Of a stretch of DNA of 26,317 bases, positions 16,066 to 23,727 are shown piece after piece; within the stretch, counting starts at the first letter, position 1; the number at the start of each line of letters is the position of its first letter. This DNA is from a virus. The translations under genes and the position numbers were made by a program. The notes beneath the pieces were generated by a model, which had not been told where the DNA came from, did not search any database, and saw only the letters and a list, made by a program, of their open reading frames with translations. Location of the stretch: the IMG/VR virus record IMGVR_UViG_3300007363_000086, positions 1-26,317 of that record. The stretch is one strand, 5' to 3'.

Positions 16066-16459
16066 TCAAATAAATCCGGTTGATATTCACTCCTGCTGGC
16101 CCCTTGTAAAAGAGGGGCTTTTTGTTGTCAAGAAACGCGCCGACTCGGATAAATGGATTCCTGAGGACGTTTATCACCACATAAAGGCAGGGATTTCGTT
16201 TCTGTATTTAGGTTTCGATGAAAACGAATACGCGGGTTTTCTGGTTTTGACTCCGAAAAGAGACCAATACACGAATGAGTTGTTTTTGCATGTTTGGATT
16301 GCTTATTCAAAGAATAAAAGCATTTACGAATACGCAGAAGAACAGGTGAAAAGGATAGCGCGGGACATAGGTGCCAGTTGCATTAGTTTCGGCTCCCCGC
16401 GTCTTGGATGGAAAAAACGATACAAAGTTAAATCTGTTAATTACGAGGTTCCATTATGA
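16049..16459 (+). CDS. GNAT-like (N-acetyltransferase fold) phage protein
   Basis: This protein of about 136 aa begins at GTG 16049 with GGAAGGGA ending about 5 nt upstream. A TTG one codon earlier is also possible but too close to that site. The order of elements fits a small GNAT fold: EDVYHHIKAGISFLYLGFDEN, then AGFLVLTPKR, then ELFLHVWIAYSKN, a helix with EEQVKRIARDIGA, and the final CISFGSPRLGWKKRYKVKSVNYEV. The usual Q/RxxGxG/A acetyl-CoA loop is not obvious, so activity is uncertain. Related small proteins are common between tail and ejection genes of podoviruses. A terminator-shaped hairpin lies inside its 5' end. Confidence 0.65.
   Translation: MSFRLNQINPVDIHSCWPLVKEGLFVVKKRADSDKWIPEDVYHHIKAGISFLYLGFDENEYAGFLVLTPKRDQYTNELFLHVWIAYSKNKSIYEYAEEQVKRIARDIGASCISFGSPRLGWKKRYKVKSVNYEVPL
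16099..16126 (+). terminator. Terminator-like hairpin inside a coding region
   Basis: GCCCCTT at 16099-16105 pairs with GAGGGGC at 16112-16118 (one G-T pair) around a GTAAAA loop, followed by TTTTTGTT. It lies 34 nt after the stop of the 92-aa gene but about 50 nt inside the GNAT-like gene. It may attenuate transcription into the ejection genes, or it may be a coding coincidence. Confidence 0.5.
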
Positions 16460-17298
16460 GTTCAGGCGGCGGATCAAGCGCACCACCAGCGAACACCACA
16501 ACGACCAGCACTGTAAAACTACCTGATTACGCGCAACCTGCGGCAGAGAGTTTATTGGCGAGGTCAACAGAACTTTCTAACGCCCCGTTTAACCCTTATC
16601 CCGGTCAACGGCTTGCACCCGTCACCGGAGAGCAGGAAATGGGGCTGAACATGACCACAAACCGGGCTTTGGCCGGTTCTCCGGTTATGAACGCTGCGAG
16701 TCAAAACGCCGTTCAGACGCTTAACGGTGATTTTCTAAGGCCAGAATCAAACCCGTATCTGAAGTCAACAGTAGATGATGCGATGGGGCAGGTTCAGTCA
16801 AGGGTTAATTCCCAATTCAACCGGCCCGGTGCCTTTGGTGGGTCTGCCCATCAAGAGTTGTTGACCCGTAGTCTGGGGCAGGTCGCCAATGACGCTTATG
16901 GTCAAAATTACGCAGCAGAAAGGGCGGCACAGCAGAGGATGTCTGCTCTGGCCCCTCAGTTTGCACAACAAGACTACACCGACGCACAAGCCCTGCTCGG
17001 TGTTGGTGATGTGAGAAGGCAAGCGAATCAAGATGTCCTCAACATGCAATACGAGGACTTTATGAACCAGCAAAACCAGCCCTACAAGAATTTGGACGTA
17101 TTGGCGAACGCTCTAAGGGCTTCTGTGGGTGGTGGGGGTCAAACAATCACCTCTGCCCCGAATCCGTATCAACCTAACCGTTTTGCTAATGCAATCGGCG
17201 GTGGTCTTGCCGGTGCCGGTATCGGGTCGATGTATGGAAATGGTCAGTATGCGCCTGTGGGTGCTGCTGCGGGTGGTCTACTTGGACTTTGGGGGTAA
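16456..17298 (+). CDS. Ejection/internal virion protein 1, Gln/Gly-rich
   Basis: This 280-aa protein begins with a Ser/Gly/Thr-rich stretch, then LPDYAQPAAESLLARSTELSNAPFNPYPGQRLAP, a pattern often seen in phage proteins annotated as internal virion or tail-needle-associated. The middle (about 90-210) is helical and Gln/Asn-rich. The C-terminus (about 235-280) is Gly/Ala-rich and hydrophobic with GxxxG-like spacing, compatible with membrane insertion. It starts by ATGA overlap with the GNAT-like gene. Its expected role is ejection into the cell envelope at infection, inferred from composition and position. Confidence 0.65.
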   Translation: MSSGGGSSAPPANTTTTSTVKLPDYAQPAAESLLARSTELSNAPFNPYPGQRLAPVTGEQEMGLNMTTNRALAGSPVMNAASQNAVQTLNGDFLRPESNPYLKSTVDDAMGQVQSRVNSQFNRPGAFGGSAHQELLTRSLGQVANDAYGQNYAAERAAQQRMSALAPQFAQQDYTDAQALLGVGDVRRQANQDVLNMQYEDFMNQQNQPYKNLDVLANALRASVGGGGQTITSAPNPYQPNRFANAIGGGLAGAGIGSMYGNGQYAPVGAAAGGLLGLWG

Positions 17299-17300
17299 TT

Positions 17301-17903
17301 ATGGCTGATGGCGGCGTAGTTTCAGGGCCAGCTCTTTATGCAATGCTAGGGGCTGGTGCGGGCGCGATGTTGGATAAAAAAGACCCTCTCCGTGGGGCTG
17401 CGCTCGGTGGTATGGGCGGGTATTTCGGTGGCCCTCTGTTGGCTGGTGGTGCTGGTGAGGCCGCAGGGACAGGGCTGACTGCTGGTGCCGGTGAGGGCGC
17501 TCTTTTAGGGGCTGGCGGGACAAGCTCTGGAGCTGGTCTTGGTCTTAAAGCAACCACTGACGCAGCGATGCTCGGCGCTGGCCCCGGTTCAGGATTTACG
17601 GGGGGTCTGTCTGGGATGGCTTCGGCTGTTCCTAGTTCTCTCCCCGCAGCGGGGAATAGTTGGGGGCTTCTTGGGGGCGCTTCTGCTGCCCCTGGTATGG
17701 GGTTTAAAGACGCGATGCAAATGGGCGGGATGGGCGTGAATTTTATGAAACCCAAACAAGGGCAACCCATGATGTCGCCACCTCCTGCGATGCCTGTTTA
17801 TCCGCAACAGGGCCAATCTCAGAGTTTCGCATCACTCTCCCCCTATGGTCTGGGGTCTGGATACATTGATCCTTCGACGTTAAGGAAAATGAGGGGCTAC
17901 TAA
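17301..17903 (+). CDS. Ejection protein 2, Gly/Ala-rich
   Basis: This 200-aa protein has ATG 17301 as its start, with GGGGGT a few bases upstream. A frame extension to 17289 exists but is less likely. The first 150 residues are almost entirely Gly, Ala, Leu, Met and Ser with few charges (for example ALYAMLGAGAGAMLDKK, AALGGMGGYFGGPLLAGG), like small membrane-active ejection proteins. The C-terminal 50 residues are Pro/Gln-rich. No named family is recognised. The G/C-rich coding strand produces several long spurious frames on the other strand. Confidence 0.65.
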   Translation: MADGGVVSGPALYAMLGAGAGAMLDKKDPLRGAALGGMGGYFGGPLLAGGAGEAAGTGLTAGAGEGALLGAGGTSSGAGLGLKATTDAAMLGAGPGSGFTGGLSGMASAVPSSLPAAGNSWGLLGGASAAPGMGFKDAMQMGGMGVNFMKPKQGQPMMSPPPAMPVYPQQGQSQSFASLSPYGLGSGYIDPSTLRKMRGY

Positions 17904-19096
17904 TGGACTTGAGCCAACTTCAGGGGCTTTTAAGCCCTTCAGCCGACGACAAAAAACAAGCTCAGATGATGGGCCTGTTGGGTGCCGGTCTTGGGATTCT
18001 CTCCAATAACACGGGTAACTACGGACGCTTTGGCCCCGCGTTTGGCGCGGGCGGGATGCAAGGTCTTGCCATGCAACAACAAGCCTTACAACAGGCGAGG
18101 GCGGAAAAGAGCAACCAGCTTCAAAATGCAATGCTCATTGACCGGCTTAAAAAGCAAGGCACCCAAGAGGAAAGGGTTAATACCTTTGCCAATAGTATTT
18201 CTGACCCGATAGAGAAGCAGAGATTTTTAGTCGATCCAGGCGCGTGGCTTAAAGACAGTGGGATAAAGTATCAGGACTTGGGTGGGTCAATAGGAATTAT
18301 GCGCGGCGGTCAGTTAATCGGAACAATGGCTAAGACCGCGACCCCTGATGCTGCTCTACGAGAGCAGGGGGAAAATTCCAGATATGACCGAGTATCGGCT
18401 AACACCAACGCGACCAATCAGACTTCACGCGCAAACAACGCGGCGACTGTGGGGGCGAGTATCTACGGGACAAACGTGGGCGCTCAAACCGCAAGGGATC
18501 GGCTGGCGTTTGACGCAAATCCGAATATCCAAGCTGGTCTAGCTGGCGCAAGAACGGCGGCAACAGAAACGGCGAAAAATACTGTTGGCGCACAAGAAGC
18601 GTTACCAGACGCACAAGCGAAGGCCGCGCAGGTCAACAAGTTGGTGTCGGAGATGATCGGCTCTCAGCAGGTCGTAAATGGTAAAGTTGTTCCTTCTGTT
18701 CCCGGTCAGCCTGTCGTTAAGCCTCATCCGGGCTTTCAGTCTTTTGTTGGTTCTGCGGTTCCAGGTATTGATGGTATGGCTGTTCCGGGGCTTAAATACA
18801 TCCCAGGCACTTCAACGGCAGACTTTAAGCGCAGACACGAACAGTTGTCCGGCACTGTGTTCCTTGACGCTTACCAAATGCTTAAAGGCGGCGGTCAGAT
18901 TACGGAAATTGAAGGCAAAAAAGCTGAATCCGCAAAGGCTCGGATGGATTCATCTCAATCTGAGGCTGAATACATCTCCGCTGCGAGGGAGTTTAACCAA
19001 GCCGTTCAAGATGGTCTAAAGAAGCTCCAACAAAGAGCCTCCGGTGGATATAACCGCCGATCCACAGATAACAACGATCCTCTCGGAATCCGTTAA
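17903..19096 (+). CDS. Ejection protein 3 / DNA transfer-like, 397 aa
   Basis: This 397-aa protein is coupled to the previous gene by a TAATG overlap. A Gly/Met/Gln-rich N-terminus (MMGLLGAGLGIL; AMQQQALQQARAEKSNQ) leads into a helical Ala/Asn/Thr-rich body. The C-terminal part has AYQMLKGGGQITEIEGKKA followed by a helix with SSQSEAEYISAAREF, a pattern that recurs in phage DNA-transfer/internal virion proteins. There is no peptidase or transglycosylase motif. It probably joins its neighbours in forming the trans-envelope conduit, which is inferred from location and composition. Confidence 0.65.
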   Translation: MDLSQLQGLLSPSADDKKQAQMMGLLGAGLGILSNNTGNYGRFGPAFGAGGMQGLAMQQQALQQARAEKSNQLQNAMLIDRLKKQGTQEERVNTFANSISDPIEKQRFLVDPGAWLKDSGIKYQDLGGSIGIMRGGQLIGTMAKTATPDAALREQGENSRYDRVSANTNATNQTSRANNAATVGASIYGTNVGAQTARDRLAFDANPNIQAGLAGARTAATETAKNTVGAQEALPDAQAKAAQVNKLVSEMIGSQQVVNGKVVPSVPGQPVVKPHPGFQSFVGSAVPGIDGMAVPGLKYIPGTSTADFKRRHEQLSGTVFLDAYQMLKGGGQITEIEGKKAESAKARMDSSQSEAEYISAAREFNQAVQDGLKKLQQRASGGYNRRSTDNNDPLGIR

Positions 19097-20931
19097 TGAA
19101 AACACTGGCAGAAATACGTCAGCAATATCCTCAATATCAGGACATCCCAGACGTGCAGCTTGCCAAAGCATTGCACAGTAAATTTTATTCAGATGTTCCT
19201 TATTCTGAATTTACAAAAAAGCTCGGATTCCGTGAGGTTATTGATAACACGCCCCAACAGGAGCCAATGACCGTCATGGAGGGCATCGGCGAAACCGCTA
19301 TGGGCGCTTTGCGTGGCGCGTCAAGGTTTGGGACGACATTTATGCGTCCCATAGACGCGGCAACCGATTACATCAAGGGAGACCGTGGGCCTACGGTTTC
19401 TGGGCTTATTACTGGAGATCAACCTTTAAGCAGGAATCAGGAGCGAATCGCAGCCATTGAACAATTCATGAGGGATCATGCCGACACCAATTCAATGCTC
19501 TACAAGGGCGGTGATTTGGGCGCTCAGATCGCGGGAACTGCCGGGATACCTGGCGCTATGGCAAAGGCTTTTATGGGTGCGGCGAAGTTTATCCCCGGAG
19601 TTTCAAACATCGCCCCCAAAGTTGCAAGTGCCATTGAGTCGGGCGGTCTAAGACTTAACCCCGCTGGCATGGTCGGCCCTATGGCTAAGACAAGCCTCGC
19701 ACAAAGCGCAGGTAACGCCGCAATCCGGGTCGGCGGCGGCGGTCTTGGTGGTTATGTTATGGCTGGCATGGTTGACCCTGAATCCGCGCCCGTTGGAGCT
19801 TTAATCGGTGGCGGGCTTCCTGTCGCGGTCAAATTGGCTGGTGCCGCTGGTCAAGCAACGAGGGCCGCATTGGGGCAGAAACAGTTAAACCCTGTGCTGT
19901 CTAAAACGCTTGAAGATTCTCTTGCTGCCGGTTATGTGGCCCCCCCGTCACTTGCTGGTGGTGGAGTTGGGAGCAGGATTCTTGAGGGCGTTTCAGGGAA
20001 ATACAAAACAAACCAGCTTGCAACTATAAAAAATCAGGCTGTAACTGACAATCTTGCACGTAAGGCGTTGGGCCTTTCTGCTGACGCGCCACTCACATCC
20101 GAGACAACCGCAGCCGTTAGGAGTGCGGCGTTTGATGCTGGTTATAAACCTGTGACGCAAAGCAGCGCCCCAATGCTGACGGGGAAGGCATACGAAAACG
20201 CTCTTGACCAGATCGCCAACAAATACCGTGGCCCCGCAAAATCTTTCCCTGCCGCAGAAAAAGAGGCTGTAACGAGTTTGGTTGATGGTTACAAGGTAAA
20301 GATGTTTTCAGCAGATGACGCAATTAAGACAATCCAAAACCTGAGAGATGATGCTGCTGGTTCCTTCCAAAAGGGGGATAAGGCTTTAGGTCGCGCTCAA
20401 AGGGAGATTGCAAAAGCTCTTGAGGATCAAATTGAGAGACAACTAAAAGTGATGGGGAAAAATGGCAAAGAGCTTCTAAAGGGTTTCAGGGACGCAAGAA
20501 CGCTCATGGCAAAAGCCCACACGGTTGAGGATGCGATCAGGGAGGGCGGTGGCGTTGTAGACGCGAAGGTTCTAGGCAGGGCCTTGCAGAAAGGGAAACC
20601 CCTCTCAGGGGAACTTGCGACGATTGGTAGGTTTGCAAACAACTTCGGAGATGTTGCTGGTATTGCAAAATCAGGTAACGCAAACCCATTAACAATTTTG
20701 GATATGTTTACCGCTGGCGCTGGTGCCGGTGCTGGTGCGCCACTATTAACTGCGCTACCTGCGGCTAGGGTTGCATCAAGATACGGGATTTTATCAAAGC
20801 CGTATCAACAGGCTTTTTTAAACCCCGCCAATTATGGGAAAGGATCAATGCAGGGTCTTTTATCGGCACTTGAAAACGACCCTACAAGAGCATTGTTGAT
20901 TAACGCAGCCAGCCAAGCAGTCCGGCAATAA
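19096..20931 (+). CDS. Large internal virion (ejection) protein, 611 aa
   Basis: The N-terminus (YPQYQDIPDVQLAKALHSKF then YSDVPYSEFTKKLGF, residues about 9-45) is a short helical motif found at the start of many large phage internal virion proteins. Residues about 60-250 are Gly/Ala-rich with amphipathic segments (LGGYVMAGMVDPESAPVGALIGGG). Residues about 340-500 are charged and helical (KYRGPAKSFPAAEK; LKGFRDARTLMAKAHTVEDAI). The C-terminus again has a Gly/Ala hydrophobic stretch. Many homologous proteins carry a lytic transglycosylase or other muramidase domain. I see none here, so peptidoglycan opening on entry would need another virion enzyme. It is the last gene of the coupled ejection run. 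Confidence 0.75.
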   Translation: MKTLAEIRQQYPQYQDIPDVQLAKALHSKFYSDVPYSEFTKKLGFREVIDNTPQQEPMTVMEGIGETAMGALRGASRFGTTFMRPIDAATDYIKGDRGPTVSGLITGDQPLSRNQERIAAIEQFMRDHADTNSMLYKGGDLGAQIAGTAGIPGAMAKAFMGAAKFIPGVSNIAPKVASAIESGGLRLNPAGMVGPMAKTSLAQSAGNAAIRVGGGGLGGYVMAGMVDPESAPVGALIGGGLPVAVKLAGAAGQATRAALGQKQLNPVLSKTLEDSLAAGYVAPPSLAGGGVGSRILEGVSGKYKTNQLATIKNQAVTDNLARKALGLSADAPLTSETTAAVRSAAFDAGYKPVTQSSAPMLTGKAYENALDQIANKYRGPAKSFPAAEKEAVTSLVDGYKVKMFSADDAIKTIQNLRDDAAGSFQKGDKALGRAQREIAKALEDQIERQLKVMGKNGKELLKGFRDARTLMAKAHTVEDAIREGGGVVDAKVLGRALQKGKPLSGELATIGRFANNFGDVAGIAKSGNANPLTILDMFTAGAGAGAGAPLLTALPAARVASRYGILSKPYQQAFLNPANYGKGSMQGLLSALENDPTRALLINAASQAVRQ

Positions 20932-20986
20932 AAGCGATTACCGCGACGATTATCAGCTTTAAAAGCATGTAATCCGTCAGTTCCAT
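20900..20986 (-). CDS. Possible antisense micro-protein, 28 aa, one membrane helix
   Basis: On the minus strand ATG at 20986 begins a 28-codon ORF that ends at TAA 20900. It reads MELTDYMLLK followed by a continuous hydrophobic stretch (LIIVAVIAFIAGLLGWL), and ends in Arg. This is the pattern of a single-pass micro-protein. GGG lies next to the ATG, but spacing is too short for a good Shine-Dalgarno site, and no clear promoter is seen. It occupies the only clear stretch without + strand coding between the ejection and fibre modules and overlaps the 3' end of the 611-aa gene by 32 nt. It would be the only minus-strand gene in the window. Confidence 0.4.
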   Translation of the reverse strand: MELTDYMLLKLIIVAVIAFIAGLLGWLR

Positions 20987-21004
20987 CCCAAAACTATAAC
21001 ACAG

Positions 21005-21023
21005 CCCCGAAAGGGGTTTTTTT
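21005..21023 (+). terminator. Rho-independent terminator before the tail fibre
   Basis: CCCC GAAA GGGG (21005-21016) is followed by seven T (21017-21023). The fibre ribosome-binding site TTGGAG begins two bases later. The stem is short, but the GNRA-type loop makes it stable. Confidence 0.85.
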
Positions 21024-21036
21024 ATTGGAGTAAACA

Positions 21037-22353
21037 ATGGCAGATGTAGCAGCCACATTAGCCGGTTGGTCATCGACAACTGGGTCAAACGCCCCCTCTG
21101 GCGCAACCAGCATCGGAACGGGTTTAGACGACAATCTCAGGGAAATTCAAGGGGTTATCGTCAGGGGTTTGTCTCATAAAGGGGCTGATATTGCCTCTGC
21201 GACCACTACAGATATAGGTGCCGTTGAGGGTTTAGCCCACGACATTACCGGAACCACGACGATTACAGGTTTGGGAACTGTAAGGGCTGGTATCTGGAAA
21301 GTCCTGAAGTTTGAGGGAGCCTTAACTTTTACTCATAACGCAACCTCTTTGATCCTTCCGGGTGGTGCAAATATCACCACGGCAGACGGTGACATTGCGG
21401 TGATGATTTCTGAGGGTTCTGGTAATTGGCGGTGCGTGGCCTATCAAAAGGCCACAGGGAAAACTGTTATTGGCCCCGCTGTCGGTGACATCACTGGTCT
21501 AGGCACCGGAGTTTCTACCGCCCTAGCGATTGCGGCCAATTCTGCTGGTGGTTTTCTTACCAACGGCTCAGAAGGAACTAGCGGGCAGGGCAATCAGTCT
21601 TTCCGAAGGCTGGTTGCATACCCGCAGTCATCAACCACCTTCACCGTAACCGCGCAAGAATGCGTTACACGCAACCCGACATCAGGAATCACGCGCAGAC
21701 TTGGAAGCGTAAGCGTTACATCCAGCGATCTGTCTGCCGCGCAGGGCGCTTCTGCGGCGAACGGACGGGATCAGTCAGGGACATTCAGCGCGGGCGTGAT
21801 TTTCTGCTATGTCATAAGCGGAGAGGGGCAGACTGATGCGCTGCTGTTTTCCACATCGGAAACCGCGCCGACGCTGCCAACGGACTACACAGAATGGGCG
21901 ATTGTCGGGCCGTTTCGGTGGGGCGGATCGTCGATTGATGAAAACTACCGCTATCGTGGAAGTGTTTGCAGGATTGACGGCGGCTATAACGCTCTTACTG
22001 GTGGAACTGCAACTACTGAGACAAGTGTAAGTTTGTCAGGGTATGCAGGAGCAAACACAGAGGAATTTCTGATTTCAGGCACCGGCACTTGCACCGCAGA
22101 CGGTTCCGCCAACTACGACATCGCCCTGTCATTGCGATCTGCATCGGGAATCAATGCAACGGTTTGGGGAACACCTTACAAAGCGGCCTCTGCTGGTGCC
22201 GGAAGTATGCCGACATGGATGGGCAGAGAGGCTTGGATAACCAACATCAACGGTTCTGCAAGTATTTATTACCAACACACTGTCACAGTAGGAAGTTCTC
22301 CTTCCACAAACCTAGTATTGCGTGCCTTTAGATACCCGAATGGAGCAAACTAA
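21037..22353 (+). CDS. Tail fibre / receptor-binding protein
   Basis: In this 438-aa protein the N-terminal segment (SSTTGSNAPSGATSIGTGLDDNLREIQGV, about 13-41) is the usual virion-anchoring start of many phage fibres. Residues about 55-170 are Thr/Gly-rich beta (GTTTITGLGTVRAGIWKVLKF; GDIAVMISEGSGNWRCV). The distal part (about 190-438) is beta-rich without a recognisable enzyme motif. TTGGAG lies 6 nt before the ATG. Arginine codons change along the gene: AGG dominates early, CGC/CGG/CGT/CGA dominate around 21,660-21,960, and mixed use returns. This suggests a mosaic of different origins in the receptor-binding end. Confidence 0.82.
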   Translation: MADVAATLAGWSSTTGSNAPSGATSIGTGLDDNLREIQGVIVRGLSHKGADIASATTTDIGAVEGLAHDITGTTTITGLGTVRAGIWKVLKFEGALTFTHNATSLILPGGANITTADGDIAVMISEGSGNWRCVAYQKATGKTVIGPAVGDITGLGTGVSTALAIAANSAGGFLTNGSEGTSGQGNQSFRRLVAYPQSSTTFTVTAQECVTRNPTSGITRRLGSVSVTSSDLSAAQGASAANGRDQSGTFSAGVIFCYVISGEGQTDALLFSTSETAPTLPTDYTEWAIVGPFRWGGSSIDENYRYRGSVCRIDGGYNALTGGTATTETSVSLSGYAGANTEEFLISGTGTCTADGSANYDIALSLRSASGINATVWGTPYKAASAGAGSMPTWMGREAWITNINGSASIYYQHTVTVGSSPSTNLVLRAFRYPNGAN

Positions 22354-22354
22354 T

Positions 22355-22675
22355 ATGAAATTTGCATACAAAAAAATTAGCTGGCTTGCAACGGACATTC
22401 GTGGCGTTGAGGATGATTACAAACCTGGTGAAGGTGAATTTATTTTGGATCAAGACTTCCCGCCGACGCAGGAAAGTCTGAGCGATCCGAAGCCAGAATC
22501 GGTTGTCGCGCTAGAGCAGATCGTCGAGGAAGAAAGCAAACGACAGATCACGCAACGCGAACTGCGCGAGTTTATTCTTGCCGCCGGTGACAGCCTCGGG
22601 ATTCAAGCGCAAGCCGCATACGTCAAAGCATCGGCAGCAGAAGCAGCCATAGCACCGAAGCGGGCGAAGCTGTGA
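22355..22675 (+). CDS. Small fibre-associated protein (possible fibre assembly factor)
   Basis: This 106-aa protein starts at ATG 22355, two bases after the fibre stop, with TGGAG about 9 nt upstream. An in-frame ATG inside the fibre gene (22322) is less likely. Residues 1-45 are beta-like (FAYKKISWLATDIRG; GEGEFILDQDFPPTQ). The rest is a charged helix (LEQIVEEESKRQITQRELREFI). Position just behind the fibre fits a chaperone or assembly role, but no family is recognised. All arginines are CGN, unlike most of the window. Confidence 0.6.
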   Translation: MKFAYKKISWLATDIRGVEDDYKPGEGEFILDQDFPPTQESLSDPKPESVVALEQIVEEESKRQITQRELREFILAAGDSLGIQAQAAYVKASAAEAAIAPKRAKL

Positions 22676-23076
22676 CCAACGACGAACTCGACGCAAAGGC
22701 GCATCCGTGGCCCGAAGGCAAAGGAATCAATTTCCGATTTCGCCGTGCGGTGTGGGCTGAGATTGCCCCTATGTATAACCAATATGGTGAGTCGTGGAGT
22801 CTGCTCGACTTGCAGCGAGTGATACTGATGCGCGGTCGGTATCCGTTCCTGACATGGAACTTTGGGGAAGTCTTTGGGCGTGAGTTCAAGGGCTATGTCG
22901 GATGGAAGCCGATCAACCCGAAAGATGATCCTGCGTTCTGGTGGCGTGATCTCAAGTATGTGCAGGCGCGAATTGCAGAAGGTGCGCTGTTCGTTCAGTT
23001 GTCCGTGCGCGGTGCGACTGCGGCGGTTTTGCTGGCGCTGGCGGTTTGCTCTGCCGTGGCGTTTTTATTTGTTTAG
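22672..23076 (+). CDS. Membrane-anchored hypothetical protein, 134 aa
   Basis: The start is GTG 22672, overlapping the previous stop (GTGA). The soluble part (about 1-108) is Trp/Arg/Tyr-rich (FRFRRAVWAEIAPMYNQYG, YVGWKPINPKDDPAFWWRD). The last 25 residues are a membrane helix (GATAAVLLALAVCSAVAFLFV), which places the bulk of the protein on one side of the inner membrane. I do not recognise the family. A tail-anchored phage protein beside the fibre could be a superinfection-exclusion or lysis accessory. That is speculation. Every arginine codon I traced is CGN. Confidence 0.6.
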   Translation: MTNDELDAKAHPWPEGKGINFRFRRAVWAEIAPMYNQYGESWSLLDLQRVILMRGRYPFLTWNFGEVFGREFKGYVGWKPINPKDDPAFWWRDLKYVQARIAEGALFVQLSVRGATAAVLLALAVCSAVAFLFV

Positions 23077-23100
23077 ATATCCGACATAAACGACTAACCG

Positions 23101-23120
23101 GCCCCGAAAGGGGCTTTTTT
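23101..23120 (+). terminator. Rho-independent terminator before the lysis module
   Basis: GCCCC GAAA GGGGC (23101-23114) is followed by six T, then ATTGGGG, which provides the ribosome-binding site of the next gene. The design is almost identical to the terminator at 21005-21023. Confidence 0.88.
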
Positions 23121-23134
23121 ATTGGGGAAACGAA

Positions 23135-23425
23135 ATGGCATCAGGAGCCGAGGACGGGAGTTTTCTAAGTCAAGTATTGGCGTGGGTTGCTGCCGCCATT
23201 GCTGCTGTAGGTGCTTGGCTCTGGACAACGACGATGGGAAGGATTGCTAAGTTGGAGGAAGGGAAGGTCTCTAATTCAACTTTTGATTCCTATGTTACCC
23301 GCGCAGACAAGGACAGAGACGAACGAAGGCAAACGGAAATCTCCCTGTTTACCGAGATAAAGAACCAGCGCGACCACTTTGACGCGAAGCTGGACAAGAT
23401 TGTTGAAATGTTGAGGGGCAAATAA
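23135..23425 (+). CDS. Single-TM coiled-coil protein (holin/lysis-associated candidate)
   Basis: This 96-aa protein has a membrane helix at about 11-32 (VLAWVAAAIAAVGAWLWTT) followed by a charged coiled-coil-like tail (SYVTRADKDRDERRQTEISL...KLDKIVEMLRGK). GGGG lies upstream of ATG 23135. Small proteins with this plan are common at the head of phage lysis modules, and some act as holins or regulate them, but family assignment is not possible by eye. It overlaps the next gene by one base (TAATG). Confidence 0.6.
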   Translation: MASGAEDGSFLSQVLAWVAAAIAAVGAWLWTTTMGRIAKLEEGKVSNSTFDSYVTRADKDRDERRQTEISLFTEIKNQRDHFDAKLDKIVEMLRGK

Positions 23426-23727
23426 TGAGATACCTAATCCTTCTTCTGATTTCCCTCTCCCTTTCTGTCCACGCTGAGAAAGTCTGGTTCCGAAACCCTC
23501 AGATAACAATCTCACTCGACACTGATAAATCCTGCACGAATAAAACTGTTCTAAACATGATTCAAGAACAGTATCACTCGCAGTTTAAAAGTGCTGCGGT
23601 CGTGTGGCAGGGGAAGGCTTTGGAGGCTTGCTGGATGCCTCTTAACGGAAACGTGCTTTTGATTGATGAGACAGGAGACAGGGGAGAGATGTCCTCAAGG
23701 GCGTTTAAGCGAGACCCAGAGGTTTAG
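23425..23727 (+). CDS. Secreted hypothetical protein, 100 aa
   Basis: The N-terminus MRYLILLLISLSLSVHA is a textbook Sec signal peptide with a probable cut after VHA-EK. There is no lipobox Cys at the cut site, so it is not an outer spanin of the lipoprotein type. The mature part has two cysteines (C in DKSCTNK and EACWMPL) that could form a disulphide in the periplasm. The C-terminus (NGNVLLIDETGDRGEMSSRAF) is charged. No family is recognised. Location in the lysis module suggests an envelope role. It is coupled to its neighbours on both sides. Confidence 0.65.
   Translation: MRYLILLLISLSLSVHAEKVWFRNPQITISLDTDKSCTNKTVLNMIQEQYHSQFKSAAVVWQGKALEACWMPLNGNVLLIDETGDRGEMSSRAFKRDPEV

Noticed and set aside
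17642-17654. CCCCG-CAG-CGGGG hairpin
   Set aside because: It lies inside a Gly/Pro/Ala-coding stretch with no T-run, so it is not a terminator.
17336-17770. 144-codon minus-strand Pro/Ala-rich frame
   Set aside because: It is the complement of the Gly/Ala-rich ejection protein, where GGC/GCT repeats automatically give Pro/Ala codons.
18340-18370. Perfect hairpin CTGCTCT-ACG-AGAGCAG
   Set aside because: It lies fully in coding sequence with no T-run, and a single short palindrome is expected by chance in 26 kb.
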